Below are positions 42,855-51,182 of a stretch of DNA of 64,000 nucleotides, in pieces (the stretch's first letter is position 1; the number at the start of each line of letters is the position of its first letter). The notes beneath the pieces are model-generated. The model was not told the DNA's origin. It saw nothing but the letters and a program-made list of their open reading frames with translations, and ran no database searches. Source of the DNA: Kitasatospora xanthocidica (GTDB lineage: Bacteria > Actinomycetota > Actinomycetes > Streptomycetales > Streptomycetaceae). The stretch is taken from NCBI RefSeq assembly GCF_014656195.1, contig NZ_BNBY01000020.1, forward strand, positions 1 through 64,000. Reading direction: 5' to 3'. A program made the translations under genes and the position numbers.

Positions 42855-43820
42855 GTGCGGGGGCGGTTGGCGGGTGCGGCGCGGGCGGCGCTGGGTGGTG
42901 GGCGACGGCTGGTGGCGGTCGAGCGGCTCGCGGGTGGCAGCAAGAAGGGCGTGTACCGCCTGGTGATGGACGACGCGACGACGGCGATCGCGTATCTGTG
43001 GGCCGCCTCAGAGAACTACTGGCCGGCGGCCGAGGGTGACGACGACCTGACCGACCCGTTCTCGCCCGGTCTCGGGCTCGACCTGTTCGCGGCCGCGCAC
43101 GCGCGCCTGCACGCTCTGGGCGTACGGGTGCCGGAGCTGCGGCTCCTCGACCGGGACGGGGTGCACGGTCCGACCGAGCTCGCGATCGTCGAGGACCTTC
43201 CCGGCCGGAACCTGGAGGCGCTGCTGGCGCGTGACCCGCGCGCGGCGGCCCCGGTGATGGACCGGTTCGGGGAGGCGCTGGAGGCGATGCGGAGTCATCG
43301 GGCGCCCGCCTACGGCAAGGTGGCCGTGGTCGACGGCGGCGGCACCTCGCGCGGGACCTCCTGCGAGGGCGTCGTCCTGGACCGCGCGCTACGGGACCTC
43401 GCCGGAGCGGCGGCGCGCGATCAGCGGATCGCGCGGGCCCGTGACCGACTGGAGGAGCGGCTGCTGGCCCTGGCAGCGGCGGTGCGGCCGCGCACGGAGT
43501 ACGCGGCCGTGCACGGTGAACTGGGGCCCGACCACGTCCTGGTGGACCAGGCCGGGCACCCGGTGGTGATCGACATCGAGGGCGCGATGTACTTCGACGT
43601 CGAGTGGGAGCACGTCTTCCTGCGGATCCGCCTGCACGACGCCTACCGCCCGCTGGCCGTGGACGGACTGGACGAGGACCGGCTCGCCCTCTACACGCTG
43701 GCCCAGCGGCTCGCCCTCACCGCGGGCCCGCTGCGGCTGCTCGACGGCGGCTTCCCCGACCGGTCGGCCATGGCGGCCATCGCGGAGTACAACCTCACGG
43801 AGGCCCTGGCACTGCTGTGA
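42855..43820 (+). CDS. Aminoglycoside-phosphotransferase-like (APH) protein
   Basis: A 321-residue kinase-fold protein. An N-lobe starts at RLVAVERLAGGSKKGVYRLV (about 17-36). The catalytic loop is AVHGELGPDHVLVDQ (about 219-233), where the usual HGDLxxxN has Glu for the catalytic Asp and Asp for the metal-binding Asn. VVIDIEGAMYFDVEWE (about 237-252) is the DxE/D metal motif. It may phosphorylate a small molecule (antibiotic, amino alcohol) or be inactive. GTG at 42855 is chosen: GGAGGAAGG lies about 11 bases upstream. The upstream A3 element probably affects its expression. Confidence 0.8.
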   Translation: MRGRLAGAARAALGGGRRLVAVERLAGGSKKGVYRLVMDDATTAIAYLWAASENYWPAAEGDDDLTDPFSPGLGLDLFAAAHARLHALGVRVPELRLLDRDGVHGPTELAIVEDLPGRNLEALLARDPRAAAPVMDRFGEALEAMRSHRAPAYGKVAVVDGGGTSRGTSCEGVVLDRALRDLAGAAARDQRIARARDRLEERLLALAAAVRPRTEYAAVHGELGPDHVLVDQAGHPVVIDIEGAMYFDVEWEHVFLRIRLHDAYRPLAVDGLDEDRLALYTLAQRLALTAGPLRLLDGGFPDRSAMAAIAEYNLTEALALL

Positions 43821-43871
43821 CGCGGCCTTGGAGCCGGCCCAGGAGCCGAACCGGCGATCCCGGCCGGCCGG

Positions 43872-44507
43872 CTACTCCTCGAACCAGACGACCAGCCGGA
43901 CGTTCCGGTCGCCGTGCACGTCGGCGAGGGCGCGCATGACGGTCCACACCGGCTGCCACGGACCGTCGGCGGGAACGGCGTCGCGCCGCCGGGCGCGTTC
44001 CGCGCGGAAGACCGTCGTGCCGGTCTCCCATTCGGTGCCCTCGGCCCACAGTTCACCGATGCGAGCGGGGTCGACGCTCAGGGTGTCGACCCCGCTCGCC
44101 CTCGCGAACCCCCGGCTCCAGACCTCCCGGTGCACCAACTCCAGCGTGCCGTCCGGCTGCCGCCGGTACCGGGCGATGCCGGTTGCCCGGGGCACCGCGG
44201 GTTCGTCCCAGTCGATGGCGAGGATCTCGTCCCAGCCCAGCCAGGTGGCGCCGAACGCCGCCCCACCCCATGACGCGTGCTCGGTACGGACGCTGTCCGA
44301 GACGTCGGCGGGCAAGCCGCGATCGGCAGCGACCGGCTGCCAGCGGGTGCTGAGGTCCCGGACTCCGAAGAGGCAGGCGAAGGCGCTGTAGTCCCTGGTC
44401 ATACCGAGCATGGACAGCTCGATGGCCGAGTACCACGCCGTCTCTTCGACGCCGAGGCCAGGGCCCCAGGTACGGCACTCCACGGATCCTTGAATGGTCG
44501 TTCCCAC
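43872..44507 (-). CDS. Hypothetical protein
   Basis: A 211-residue protein without recognised domain, rich in tryptophan (GVEETAWYSAIELSMLGMTR; RTEHASWGGAAFGATWLGWD; DGPWQPVWTVMRALADVHGD). It has no signal peptide and looks like a cytosolic globular protein. GTG at 44507 is chosen; a frame extension to 44564 has no ribosome site. It is convergent with the phosphotransferase (51-bp gap). Its compact size and lack of partners would fit a SUKH-like or immunity-type protein, but nothing in the sequence demonstrates that. Confidence 0.65.
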   Translation of the reverse strand: MGTTIQGSVECRTWGPGLGVEETAWYSAIELSMLGMTRDYSAFACLFGVRDLSTRWQPVAADRGLPADVSDSVRTEHASWGGAAFGATWLGWDEILAIDWDEPAVPRATGIARYRRQPDGTLELVHREVWSRGFARASGVDTLSVDPARIGELWAEGTEWETGTTVFRAERARRRDAVPADGPWQPVWTVMRALADVHGDRNVRLVVWFEE

Positions 44508-44669
44508 GGCCCGATCCTGCCGTGCCCCCACCGGCCCGCGCACGGAATTTCCTTCGTCGGACACGGCCCCGCGGCCGGAGCGGGGCAGGGCCTCCGGGCG
44601 GACTTCCGGGCGGACCTCCGGGCAGGCGTTCGGGAGGGCGGCGGCCCCGGTGCGGGGCGGGGCGCGTGG

Positions 44670-45431
44670 TCAGCCGCCCAGGAGACGGCGCAGGACCGGG
44701 GCGAGGTGGTCGGCCTGGGGGCCTGGGAGGGCGGCGGCTTCGGCCGGGGAGCCGACCAGGGCGATCCGGTCGAGCTCCGGCTCGGTGCCGAGTGAGCGGT
44801 GGGCGGCGTACAGCTCGGCGTGGCGTGCGGTCAGTTCGACGGCGGGTCGGGACGGGGCGAGGTGGAGCACGCCGACGTTGCCGTGGTCGCCGCGGACGAG
44901 GAGCCAGCGGGTCAGCTCGTCCGGGGAGGTGAACACGCCGGTCTCCTCGTTGAGTTCCCGGGCGGCGTGCCGGCGGAGGGCGCACGGGTCGAGGGGGTCG
45001 CCGGGCGGGGGCGGTTCGGCGCAGCCGCCCGGCAGGCACCAACGGCCGGGCCGGGTGGCCGAGTCGGGCGAGCGGCCGACCAGGATCCGTCCGTCGTCGG
45101 CCGGTTGGACGACGGCGACGTACAGGGAGCTCACCCGGGTGGTGGCGCCCGGGACGAGGCGCAGGGCGAAGAGGCGGTAGCCGACGGGCGCCCAGTGCAG
45201 GACGAGGATGTCGGGACCGTCCGGGGTGAGGCCGGTGCAGGCGACGGCCGGGCCGTCGAAGAGGCCGGGGTCGGCCCGGACGGCCTGCGCCCAGACGCGG
45301 TCCAGTGCGGCCCGCTCGCTCGCGGGCAGGGACGGTGCGGGGGTCTCGACCAGGCGGATACCGGCGGGTTCGAGGAGCTCGACGCCGACGGGCGCGGCCG
45401 GACGGGCCGCGACCGGCATGTCTTCGGTCAT
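44670..45431 (-). CDS. Nudix hydrolase with modified Nudix box
   Basis: A 253-residue protein with a 110-residue N-terminal extension ahead of a Nudix domain. The substrate strand RWCLPGG (about residue 130) is followed by an unusual Pro-rich insertion (CAEPPPPGDP). The catalytic helix then reads CALRRHAARELNEETGV, so the REUxEE core is intact but the first Glu of GX5E is Cys. It probably hydrolyses a nucleoside-diphosphate-linked substrate. ATG at 45431. It lies 163 bp upstream of the hypothetical gene at 43872-44507, on the same strand. Confidence 0.8.
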   Translation of the reverse strand: MTEDMPVAARPAAPVGVELLEPAGIRLVETPAPSLPASERAALDRVWAQAVRADPGLFDGPAVACTGLTPDGPDILVLHWAPVGYRLFALRLVPGATTRVSSLYVAVVQPADDGRILVGRSPDSATRPGRWCLPGGCAEPPPPGDPLDPCALRRHAARELNEETGVFTSPDELTRWLLVRGDHGNVGVLHLAPSRPAVELTARHAELYAAHRSLGTEPELDRIALVGSPAEAAALPGPQADHLAPVLRRLLGG

Positions 45432-45645
45432 CCCGCCATGGTGGCAGGGCCCCGGGATCGGTCGCAGTCGATCGGAACTGTCATGATCGGACGACAAGCT
45501 CACGAATCAGTGGGAACGGAAGGCCAGTTGGCGCGCGAATCGCCGGATCGCGGGCGGATCGACCGGCCGGACGGGCGACGTCGATCAGGGTACCGCTCCG
45601 GGTACACACCTCGCTGCGCGCACCCGGAGCGGGGACGCCCGAAGG

Positions 45646-46296
45646 TCAGAGGCCGACCTGGATCTCGGCGCGGTGCCGGATGTACTCGTCGGGGTGCGAG
45701 CGGGCTATCCCGACCGCCGCCTCGACCAGGCCGTGCAGCTCCGCCGGGTAGGCGCGCGGCACGAGCGGGAGGCCGGGGAGGATGCACCGGCGGACGTCCA
45801 GGTCAGCGTTGGCGACGAACTCCCGCAGCGCGGTCTCGTACCAGGCGTTCCGGACGCTCGCCCCCTCGTCGGCGGGGGCGCCGTTGCGGCCGTCCCCGAC
45901 CGTCAGCGCCGTCCAGTACCAGGCCCGCGCGGCACCGGCCCGTTCCGGGTTGGCGCCGGTCCGCAGGTAGCCGAGCAGGGCGAGGCGGACCGGGCGCTGC
46001 CCGAAGGCGAGCAGGGCGGGCTCGACGAAGCGCCGGTTGAAGCTCGGGTTGGGGTCGTGGACCGCCGCCTCCACCAGGGCCTCGAAGTACTCGTCGGGCA
46101 GCTCGGCCCTTCCGGCGACCGCCTTGTGGACCTCCCAACGAGCCGCGCTCTGGTAGTCGGGGCCGGGGGCGACCTCGACCCCGATCAGACGGAGCAGACG
46201 CGCGAGCCGAAGGTCGAACGCCTGCGATTCGTCCGCCGTACGCCCGGGCAACGGCTGGAGAATCCGCACCTCGCCGGCCGTGTCCTTGGTTTCCAC
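45646..46296 (-). CDS. Hypothetical HEAT-like repeat protein
   Basis: A 216-residue helical protein with HEAT-like spacing (FEALVEAAVHDPNPSFNRRF; ETALREFVANADLDVRRCIL; IARSHPDEYIRHRAEIQVGL). No signal peptide. Similar free-standing repeat proteins often act as scaffolds or immunity proteins, but no toxin is adjacent. GTG at 46296 is chosen because AGGAGG lies 6 bases before it; the upstream ATG codons at 46302 and 46311 overlap that ribosome site. It ends the region before the IS element. Confidence 0.7.
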   Translation of the reverse strand: METKDTAGEVRILQPLPGRTADESQAFDLRLARLLRLIGVEVAPGPDYQSAARWEVHKAVAGRAELPDEYFEALVEAAVHDPNPSFNRRFVEPALLAFGQRPVRLALLGYLRTGANPERAGAARAWYWTALTVGDGRNGAPADEGASVRNAWYETALREFVANADLDVRRCILPGLPLVPRAYPAELHGLVEAAVGIARSHPDEYIRHRAEIQVGL

Positions 46297-46396
46297 GAAC
46301 ATCCTCCTCATTCTGAGTCACCGGAAGACTACTCGCTGAAACAACAGTTCGGAGGCGGTTTTCGGTCACGCCGAGGACGTGATCCGTTTCCACTTA

Positions 46397-47296
46397 GAGC
46401 GCCCGGCAGTAGGCGTCACTTCAGGCGTTTGGTGGTGGGGCGGCCGTCCCAGCGGTAGCGGGGGGTCGCACGGCGGATGAGCATACGCAGCGTGACGATC
46501 GCAGCGGCCAGGTAGAGGTAGAAGTCCACAACGCGGTTGCGCTTCTCGGTGCAGCGCCGCAGCTTGCCGAAGCCGTTCATCCACGCGTGGGTCCGCTCCA
46601 CCACCCACCTCTTTCCGGCCTGGATCGGGGCAGGGACGCCCTTGCGGGCGGTCTCGCCGATGAAGCCCGACTCCCCGAGCATGCGACGCGTCTTGTCGCT
46701 GTCGTAGCCACGGTCCAGGTTCACGGTCGCCCGGTCTGGAAGCCCGCCGACCTGGTCGTCGGCGGCCTTGAGGGTGGGCGCGAGCAGCGGGGAGTCGTGG
46801 CGGTTGGCCCCGGCCGAAACGATGCCGAGCACGACGCCGGTGGCTTCGGTGGCCACCGAGCGTTTTAGGGCCTGTTTGCCCCGGTCCACCGGGGAACTCC
46901 CGGCGGCCTCGCCACTGCACGGGGCCTTGGTGATGCGGCCGTCCACGGACAGGTCGTCGAGTTCCAGGCCGACCATGCGGTCGTACGCCCGGAGGGCGAG
47001 CGCGTGGACCTGTTCGGCTATGCCGAGCTGAGCCCAGTACTTGACGCGGCGTCTGATCGTGCGGTCCGAGCAGCTTGGGCCCGCGATGCGCTCGTATCCG
47101 GAGCCGTGCACCAAGGCGGCGATGACGTGATCGAAGACGACCCGGTCGGAGATGCGCGGGTTGTGGCAGCCGAGCGGGTGGGTATGGACGTGCTCGGGCA
47201 GCAGCGCCGCGAACTGGGCCCACAGCGGTTCGAGCAGGCATGACGGCAGGACAGACATGAGCCCCTCGGTGATCACTGAGTGTACCCGGCGGGAGC
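46397..47296 (-). mobile_element. IS5-family insertion sequence (ends approximate)
   Basis: About 900 bp carrying one transposase gene. The left end, GAGCGCCCGGCAGTAGGCG at 46397, is supported by the point where similarity with the inverted remnant at 50972-51083 stops. The right end is less certain; CGGCGGGAGC near 47287-47296 pairs imperfectly with the left end. A target duplication could not be established. Intact ORF suggests recent activity. Confidence 0.7.
46416..47258 (-). CDS. IS5-family transposase
   Basis: A 280-residue DDE transposase with no frameshift. An N-terminal DUF4096-like region (RISDRVVFDHVIAALVHGSG; SDRTIRRRVKYWAQLG) precedes the RNase H-like domain: DLSVDGRITKAP (first Asp), NLDRGYDSDKTRRML (second Asp) and RWVVERTHAWMNGFGKLRR (catalytic Glu in the VERTHAW motif). 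ATG at 47258, with GAGGGG upstream; a GTG at 47276 is an alternative. Both key motifs and length match active relatives. Confidence 0.93.
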   Translation of the reverse strand: MSVLPSCLLEPLWAQFAALLPEHVHTHPLGCHNPRISDRVVFDHVIAALVHGSGYERIAGPSCSDRTIRRRVKYWAQLGIAEQVHALALRAYDRMVGLELDDLSVDGRITKAPCSGEAAGSSPVDRGKQALKRSVATEATGVVLGIVSAGANRHDSPLLAPTLKAADDQVGGLPDRATVNLDRGYDSDKTRRMLGESGFIGETARKGVPAPIQAGKRWVVERTHAWMNGFGKLRRCTEKRNRVVDFYLYLAAAIVTLRMLIRRATPRYRWDGRPTTKRLK

Positions 47297-47339
47297 GTGG
47301 CGGAGCGTCGCAGGAGGGCCTGTCAACGGATCGGGTCGG

Positions 47340-47789
47340 TCAGGACGTGCGGTCGAGTTCGCCGGAATGCGGGTCTGCCGTGAGGCCGATCGCGTGGCGG
47401 GCCTGGGTGAGGGTGGTGGTCCAGTCGCCGGTGAAGCGAAGGCCCCGGTCGTCGATGTACAGCGCCGCGCCGAGTTTCTTGTTGGTGACGAGCAGGCACC
47501 GGCCGAGCCAGTAGGCCCTTTCGGGATCGTTGTCGACGATGGCTTCCAGCCCGCAGTGGTGGGTGAGCCAGGCGGCGACGGCAGGGTGGAAGCGGGGGTG
47601 GCGGGCGGTAACGACGAACACCGAGCGGACGGCGGCGAGTGCGTGCAGAGATGCGATGGCTCCGGGGATCGGGGCGCCGTAGATCCGGCCGTCCTGCCAG
47701 CCCTTGTCATGGGCGACCAGTGTTTGGTCGAAGTCGATGCCCACGGCGTGCGAAGCGGGGGAAGCGGGGTCGAGCGGGACGATGCTCAC
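47340..47789 (-). CDS. HAD-superfamily hydrolase-like protein
   Basis: A 149-residue protein with the HAD motif I in AVGIDFDQTLVAHDKGW (about 15-31; nucleophile Asp plus Asp+2 changed to Gln-Thr pattern DxDxT with F between) and motif IV-like YIDDRGLRF (about 111-119). A VTARHPRFHP segment near 60 fits motif II. It may be a small-molecule phosphatase. Start GTG at 47789 has GAAGGAAA upstream. It is 36 bp downstream of the SsgA-like gene on the same strand, so is probably in the same operon. Confidence 0.75.
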   Translation of the reverse strand: MSIVPLDPASPASHAVGIDFDQTLVAHDKGWQDGRIYGAPIPGAIASLHALAAVRSVFVVTARHPRFHPAVAAWLTHHCGLEAIVDNDPERAYWLGRCLLVTNKKLGAALYIDDRGLRFTGDWTTTLTQARHAIGLTADPHSGELDRTS

Positions 47790-47825
47790 GCGAGTGGGTT
47801 TCCTTCTCGTGCTTCGGTCGGGGGG

Positions 47826-48284
47826 TCACGGGGCCGGACGGCCCAGGAGCTGACCGACGACAGTGTCCAGGTCGAGGTGTTCGTGCTCGGTCCCGGGTAG
47901 GACGAGGTCGTCGGTCTGTCGCAGGAAGTACTCGATGTCGGACGCCTGGGCGCGCATCAGGGCCGTCGAGTGCTCGCCGGTGAGGGTGATCAGGACGTGG
48001 CCGGGCCGCTCGCGGCTGTCGGTACGGATGGTTACATCGCCGTGGCCGGCGGGCTCGCGAAGGCCGGTGCGCAGGAGGTCGCGGGCGAAGAACCAGGTGA
48101 TCGGTTCACTGTGGCCGGTGTAGATGTCCAGATGGACGGCGTACGGCTCGCCGACGTCGTACCACAGGAAGCCCGGGACGAGGACGGTGAGATCGCTGCC
48201 GACCACCTCCAGCGGGACCGGCACGATGCACGACACGCTCACGGACCGCTGGGCCGGCACACGGGTGGGGTCCTGGTGGGTCAC
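47826..48284 (-). CDS. SsgA-like protein (SALP)
   Basis: A 152-residue protein with the SsgA/SsgB pattern: VPVPLEVVGSDLTVLVPGFL, DVGEPYAVHLDIYTGHSEPI (about 43-62), TWFFARDLLRTGLREPAGHG (about 63-82), and ending LVLPGTEHEHLDLDTVVGQL. SALPs occur only in sporulating actinomycetes and direct septum placement and spore-wall processes, with SsgB recruiting FtsZ. The start codon GTG overlaps the stop of the upstream ligase gene by 4 bp, so translation is coupled. A SALP inside a mobile-looking island with an AMP-ligase is an unusual context. Confidence 0.88.
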   Translation of the reverse strand: MTHQDPTRVPAQRSVSVSCIVPVPLEVVGSDLTVLVPGFLWYDVGEPYAVHLDIYTGHSEPITWFFARDLLRTGLREPAGHGDVTIRTDSRERPGHVLITLTGEHSTALMRAQASDIEYFLRQTDDLVLPGTEHEHLDLDTVVGQLLGRPAP

Positions 48285-49186
48285 GGCCGTCGCCCGAGCG
48301 CCGTGACGGTGTACCGGTGCCCGGCGTCCCCCACACGCGCTTTCGCGTGGGCGACGAGACTGTGCCGGGAAGCAGGTTGCGTCCTGCCGTCGGCGGCGAG
48401 TACGCCGTGGGAGGTGCCCCGCAGGCCCCGGTCACCGCCGAGGAGCGGGGCCTGCCGGTGCTCCCCGATGGCGGGCTCCCGCTCTACGGACCTTGGGGCG
48501 GCTGTCGGGTGCGCCGCGCCCGGCAGCAGGGTCAGGCACGCCCCGGCGAGGACCGTCGCGTTGAGCCCACAGCTCTGCCCGGCGGGGTGGCTCATCGGCA
48601 GGGCGCTGACGAGGGTGACGCCCGGTGCCAGGTCGAGCAGCTCGATCGCCGCGGTGAAGGCGTCCGCACGCATCGCGCCGTGGGTCAGCTTGGTGGGCAT
48701 CGAGGAGCCGCTCGCGCCCGCAGGATGGTGCACGACGGCGATGTCCTCGTCTGCCTTTTGGGCGATGTTGAAGTGCTGGGGCCAGAAAGCGAGTTGGTCC
48801 AGGATGTCCGGCCCGGTGGGAACCCACACGGGGCTGGCGTCTGGCGTCGGCCGGTCCGTGGGGTCGTGCGAGGCGAAGACCAGCCGTACTCCGGACTCGC
48901 GAAGGCGACGGCGGACCGTGCGGAAGCCGAGTACCGGGTCGACCGTGACGACCACCGCGCCGATCCGCAGGACACCGTAGTAGAGCACCGGGAAGGCCGC
49001 GACGGCGGGCAGCACGAGTCCCACCCGTTCGCCGGGCCGCACGCCGTGGGCGAGCAGCCCGCCGGCGACCCGCGCGCTGAGTTCGTCCAGGTCGGCGTAG
49101 GTCAGCACGTCCGCGTCGGCGCGGATCGCCGGACGCTGCGGGTACTGCCCGGCTGCGTCCTTGAGGTTGGTCGCGAGGTTGCTCAA
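48281..49186 (-). CDS. Truncated AMP-forming acyl-CoA synthetase-like protein
   Basis: A 301-residue protein where full-length relatives have about 500. The N-terminal lobe is recognisable: LSNLATNLKDAAGQYPQRPA, then VLTYADLDELSARVAGGLLA and RIGAVVVTVDPVLGFRTVRR. The AMP-binding loop, normally TSGTTGxPK, reads GASGSSMPTK (about 150-159), so it is altered. After about residue 230 (GACLTLLPGA) similarity stops, and the last 70 residues look like unrelated or frameshifted sequence. The C-terminal domain with the catalytic lysine is missing. TTG at 49186 follows AGGAGA. Its stop overlaps the SsgA-like start. It is probably inactive as a ligase or has a different role. Confidence 0.72.
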   Translation of the reverse strand: MSNLATNLKDAAGQYPQRPAIRADADVLTYADLDELSARVAGGLLAHGVRPGERVGLVLPAVAAFPVLYYGVLRIGAVVVTVDPVLGFRTVRRRLRESGVRLVFASHDPTDRPTPDASPVWVPTGPDILDQLAFWPQHFNIAQKADEDIAVVHHPAGASGSSMPTKLTHGAMRADAFTAAIELLDLAPGVTLVSALPMSHPAGQSCGLNATVLAGACLTLLPGAAHPTAAPRSVEREPAIGEHRQAPLLGGDRGLRGTSHGVLAADGRTQPASRHSLVAHAKARVGDAGHRYTVTALGRRP

Positions 49187-49556
49187 TTGGTTCTCCTGGC
49201 ACACAGACATCGACGCGAGACTGGGGTCGCGCACCTGCGCACGCGGGCCCCCGTACCTGAGGAGGACCGCTTGTCTCGATGTGGACGATCCTCACGCGTC
49301 GCAACCGTCAGAGCCCATGTGGACACCGACAGTGTTCCCCCGTCGGTCGCTGTCGCCCGCGACAACCAGGCCGCACGACCAGCGGCATGACCCTCAGTCA
49401 ACCGGGAGCCGAGACCTTCCCTGAAGCGTGACGCCCCGGCGAAGACGTCGCACAGCGGCCGGATCGTGCGCCAGACTCACTCCCCACGGACCGCCCAAGG
49501 GGAGGCCCGCCCCGCGTAAAGAGGCCAGTACCGGATCAGCGAAAACAGGAGTAGGC
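49187..49556. promoter_or_regulatory. Divergent promoter region between the ligase fragment and the PucR gene
   Basis: A 370-bp region between divergent starts, without convincing ORF. Both promoters should lie here. AGGAGTAGGC just before 49557 is the PucR gene's ribosome site. No strong palindrome was recognised. Confidence 0.5.
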
Positions 49557-50789
49557 GTGCACCAGGCAGTCCCAGGGCCGAGCGTGGCCGACATCTCGGA
49601 TGCCTTCCTCGCCAGGCTCGACACGCACGTGTCGGCCATGGCCGAACGGCTCCTGGCCGAGATCGAGCACTACCGGACCGTGCCGCCGGAAGACCTGCGC
49701 AGGTCGCTACGGCACAACACCGCCTTCACCCTCGCCTACCTCACCGGCTCCCACGAAGCGATCGACCTCTCCGGGCCGACGGCGACCGGCCGACTCCGGG
49801 CCACCCAGGAAGTGCCGCTGCCCGAGGTGCTGCGCGCCTACCGACTCGGCTTCATCTACACCTGGGAACAACTGCTCGCCGAGGCCCTGCGGTCCGGCCC
49901 GCAGGCCCAGGCCGCGCTCCTGCACGCCGCCACCGGCTACTGGGAGGTGTCGGACGCGTACTCCCAGGCCCTGACCGCCTCCTACCGGGACGCCCTCGCC
50001 GAGCGCCTGGTCGAGACAGACCGGCGCCGCTCGGCCCTGGTAGCAGCACTCGTCGACGGGCCCCCACCGGGCGACGAGACCGTCTGGGAGATCGCCCACA
50101 TGCTCGACTTCCCCTATCGCGGAACCTTCCTCGTCGTGACAGCCGAGACCCAGGCGACCGGCACCCCACCCCTGCCCGGACTGGACGCCAAGTGCCGGGC
50201 CCTCGACACCGGAACAGCATGGCGCGCACAACCCGGCCACGAGATGGGCGTGCTCTCCTGCCCCAACCGGGACGCCGTCCCGCACATCCTCGAAGCCGTC
50301 CGGGCCACCACAAACGGGCGGGTGGGAGTCAGCCCCGCCTACGACCGACTCGACCAGACACCCCGCGCACTGCGCTACGCCCAGGTCGCGCTCGAATCCC
50401 TGCCCGCGGGCACCGCGGCGGTGCGCCGGCTCGACGACACACCGCTGACCGAGATGGTGATGACCAACCTGGAGACGACCCGACGCGCCGTCAACCGCAT
50501 CCTCGGCGGAGTACTGTCCCTGCCCGAGAGCGACCGCACCACCCTCCTCACCACCGCCCGCGCCTGGCTCGACGCCCACGGATCGGCGGCCGAAGCGAGC
50601 CGCACGCTCTACTGCCACCAGAACACCGTGCGCTACCGCATGCACCGCCTGGAGGAGTACCTGCGCGGCCCGCTCGACGACCCCAAAGTCATCGCCGAAC
50701 TCGCCATCGCCGTCGACGCCGTCGGCACCTTTCCGACGCTCCTGGACCGCAACCGCGTGTCAGAGCCGGTCTCCAGCGCCACATCGTGA
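49557..50789 (+). CDS. PucR-family transcriptional regulator
   Basis: A 410-residue regulator. The N-terminal and middle parts are helical sensor-like regions (VPLPEVLRAYRLGFIYTWEQ; a GGDEF-related segment RVGVSPAYDRLDQTPRALRY, about 256-275). The C-terminal helix-turn-helix of the PucR type occupies about residues 330-385 (LDAHGSAAEASRTLYCHQNT, VRYRMHRLEEYLRGPLDDP). PucR-like proteins regulate purine or other catabolic genes. Divergent orientation suggests it controls the ligase-SsgA-like-HAD operon. GTG at 49557 has AGGAG upstream. It lies within the IS-bracketed segment. Confidence 0.85.
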   Translation: MHQAVPGPSVADISDAFLARLDTHVSAMAERLLAEIEHYRTVPPEDLRRSLRHNTAFTLAYLTGSHEAIDLSGPTATGRLRATQEVPLPEVLRAYRLGFIYTWEQLLAEALRSGPQAQAALLHAATGYWEVSDAYSQALTASYRDALAERLVETDRRRSALVAALVDGPPPGDETVWEIAHMLDFPYRGTFLVVTAETQATGTPPLPGLDAKCRALDTGTAWRAQPGHEMGVLSCPNRDAVPHILEAVRATTNGRVGVSPAYDRLDQTPRALRYAQVALESLPAGTAAVRRLDDTPLTEMVMTNLETTRRAVNRILGGVLSLPESDRTTLLTTARAWLDAHGSAAEASRTLYCHQNTVRYRMHRLEEYLRGPLDDPKVIAELAIAVDAVGTFPTLLDRNRVSEPVSSATS

Positions 50790-51182
50790 TCCGTGGGGTC
50801 CGTGCGATCTTCAGCTCTGTCGCGAATCGAATACAGGGCAGAGCCGTTGCCCGGACACACCCATGCCCGGGCCGCGAGGACCGTCTGCCACGACGCCCTG
50901 AACACCCGCAGGCACTGCCGCCAGTTGCAGCCCGTGCTCGCCGCTCTGCGGCCGGACCGGTGCCTCCCTGACCGCTGCGATCGTCACGCTGCGTATGCTC
51001 ATCCGCCGTGCGTCCCCCTGCTACCGCTCGGACGGCCGCCCACCGCCAAGCGCCTGACGTGCCGCCTACTGCCGGGCGCTCTAGGGAAATCTGACGAACA
51101 CTCGGCCGAAAGACGCCGCGCGGGGTGGAAGCAGTGGTGGAAGCGGAGATGGAAACGGGGTGCGAGCGGCCGGCCCGCCTGG
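50790..51182. other. Gene-poor region with IS debris
   Basis: A 393-bp stretch between the PucR gene and the response-regulator stop. It contains the IS5-family remnant (50972-51083). The preceding 180 bp may be additional degraded transposase sequence but no motif can be defended. The final 100 bp hold no feature I can name. Confidence 0.6.
50972..51083 (+). mobile_element. Inverted remnant of the same IS5-family element
   Basis: About 112 bp match the 3' end of the transposase gene at 46397-46508 in opposite orientation, with about ten mismatches and a one-base gap. The translated match includes IVTLRMLIRRA. Similarity ends in both copies at GGGCGCTCTA, which marks the element's outer end. 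The rest of this copy is lost. Confidence 0.85.

Noticed and set aside
50790..50971. Further transposase debris before the IS5 remnant
   Set aside because: Suggestive Arg/His-rich reading frames but no recognisable transposase motif, so not annotated as a mobile element.
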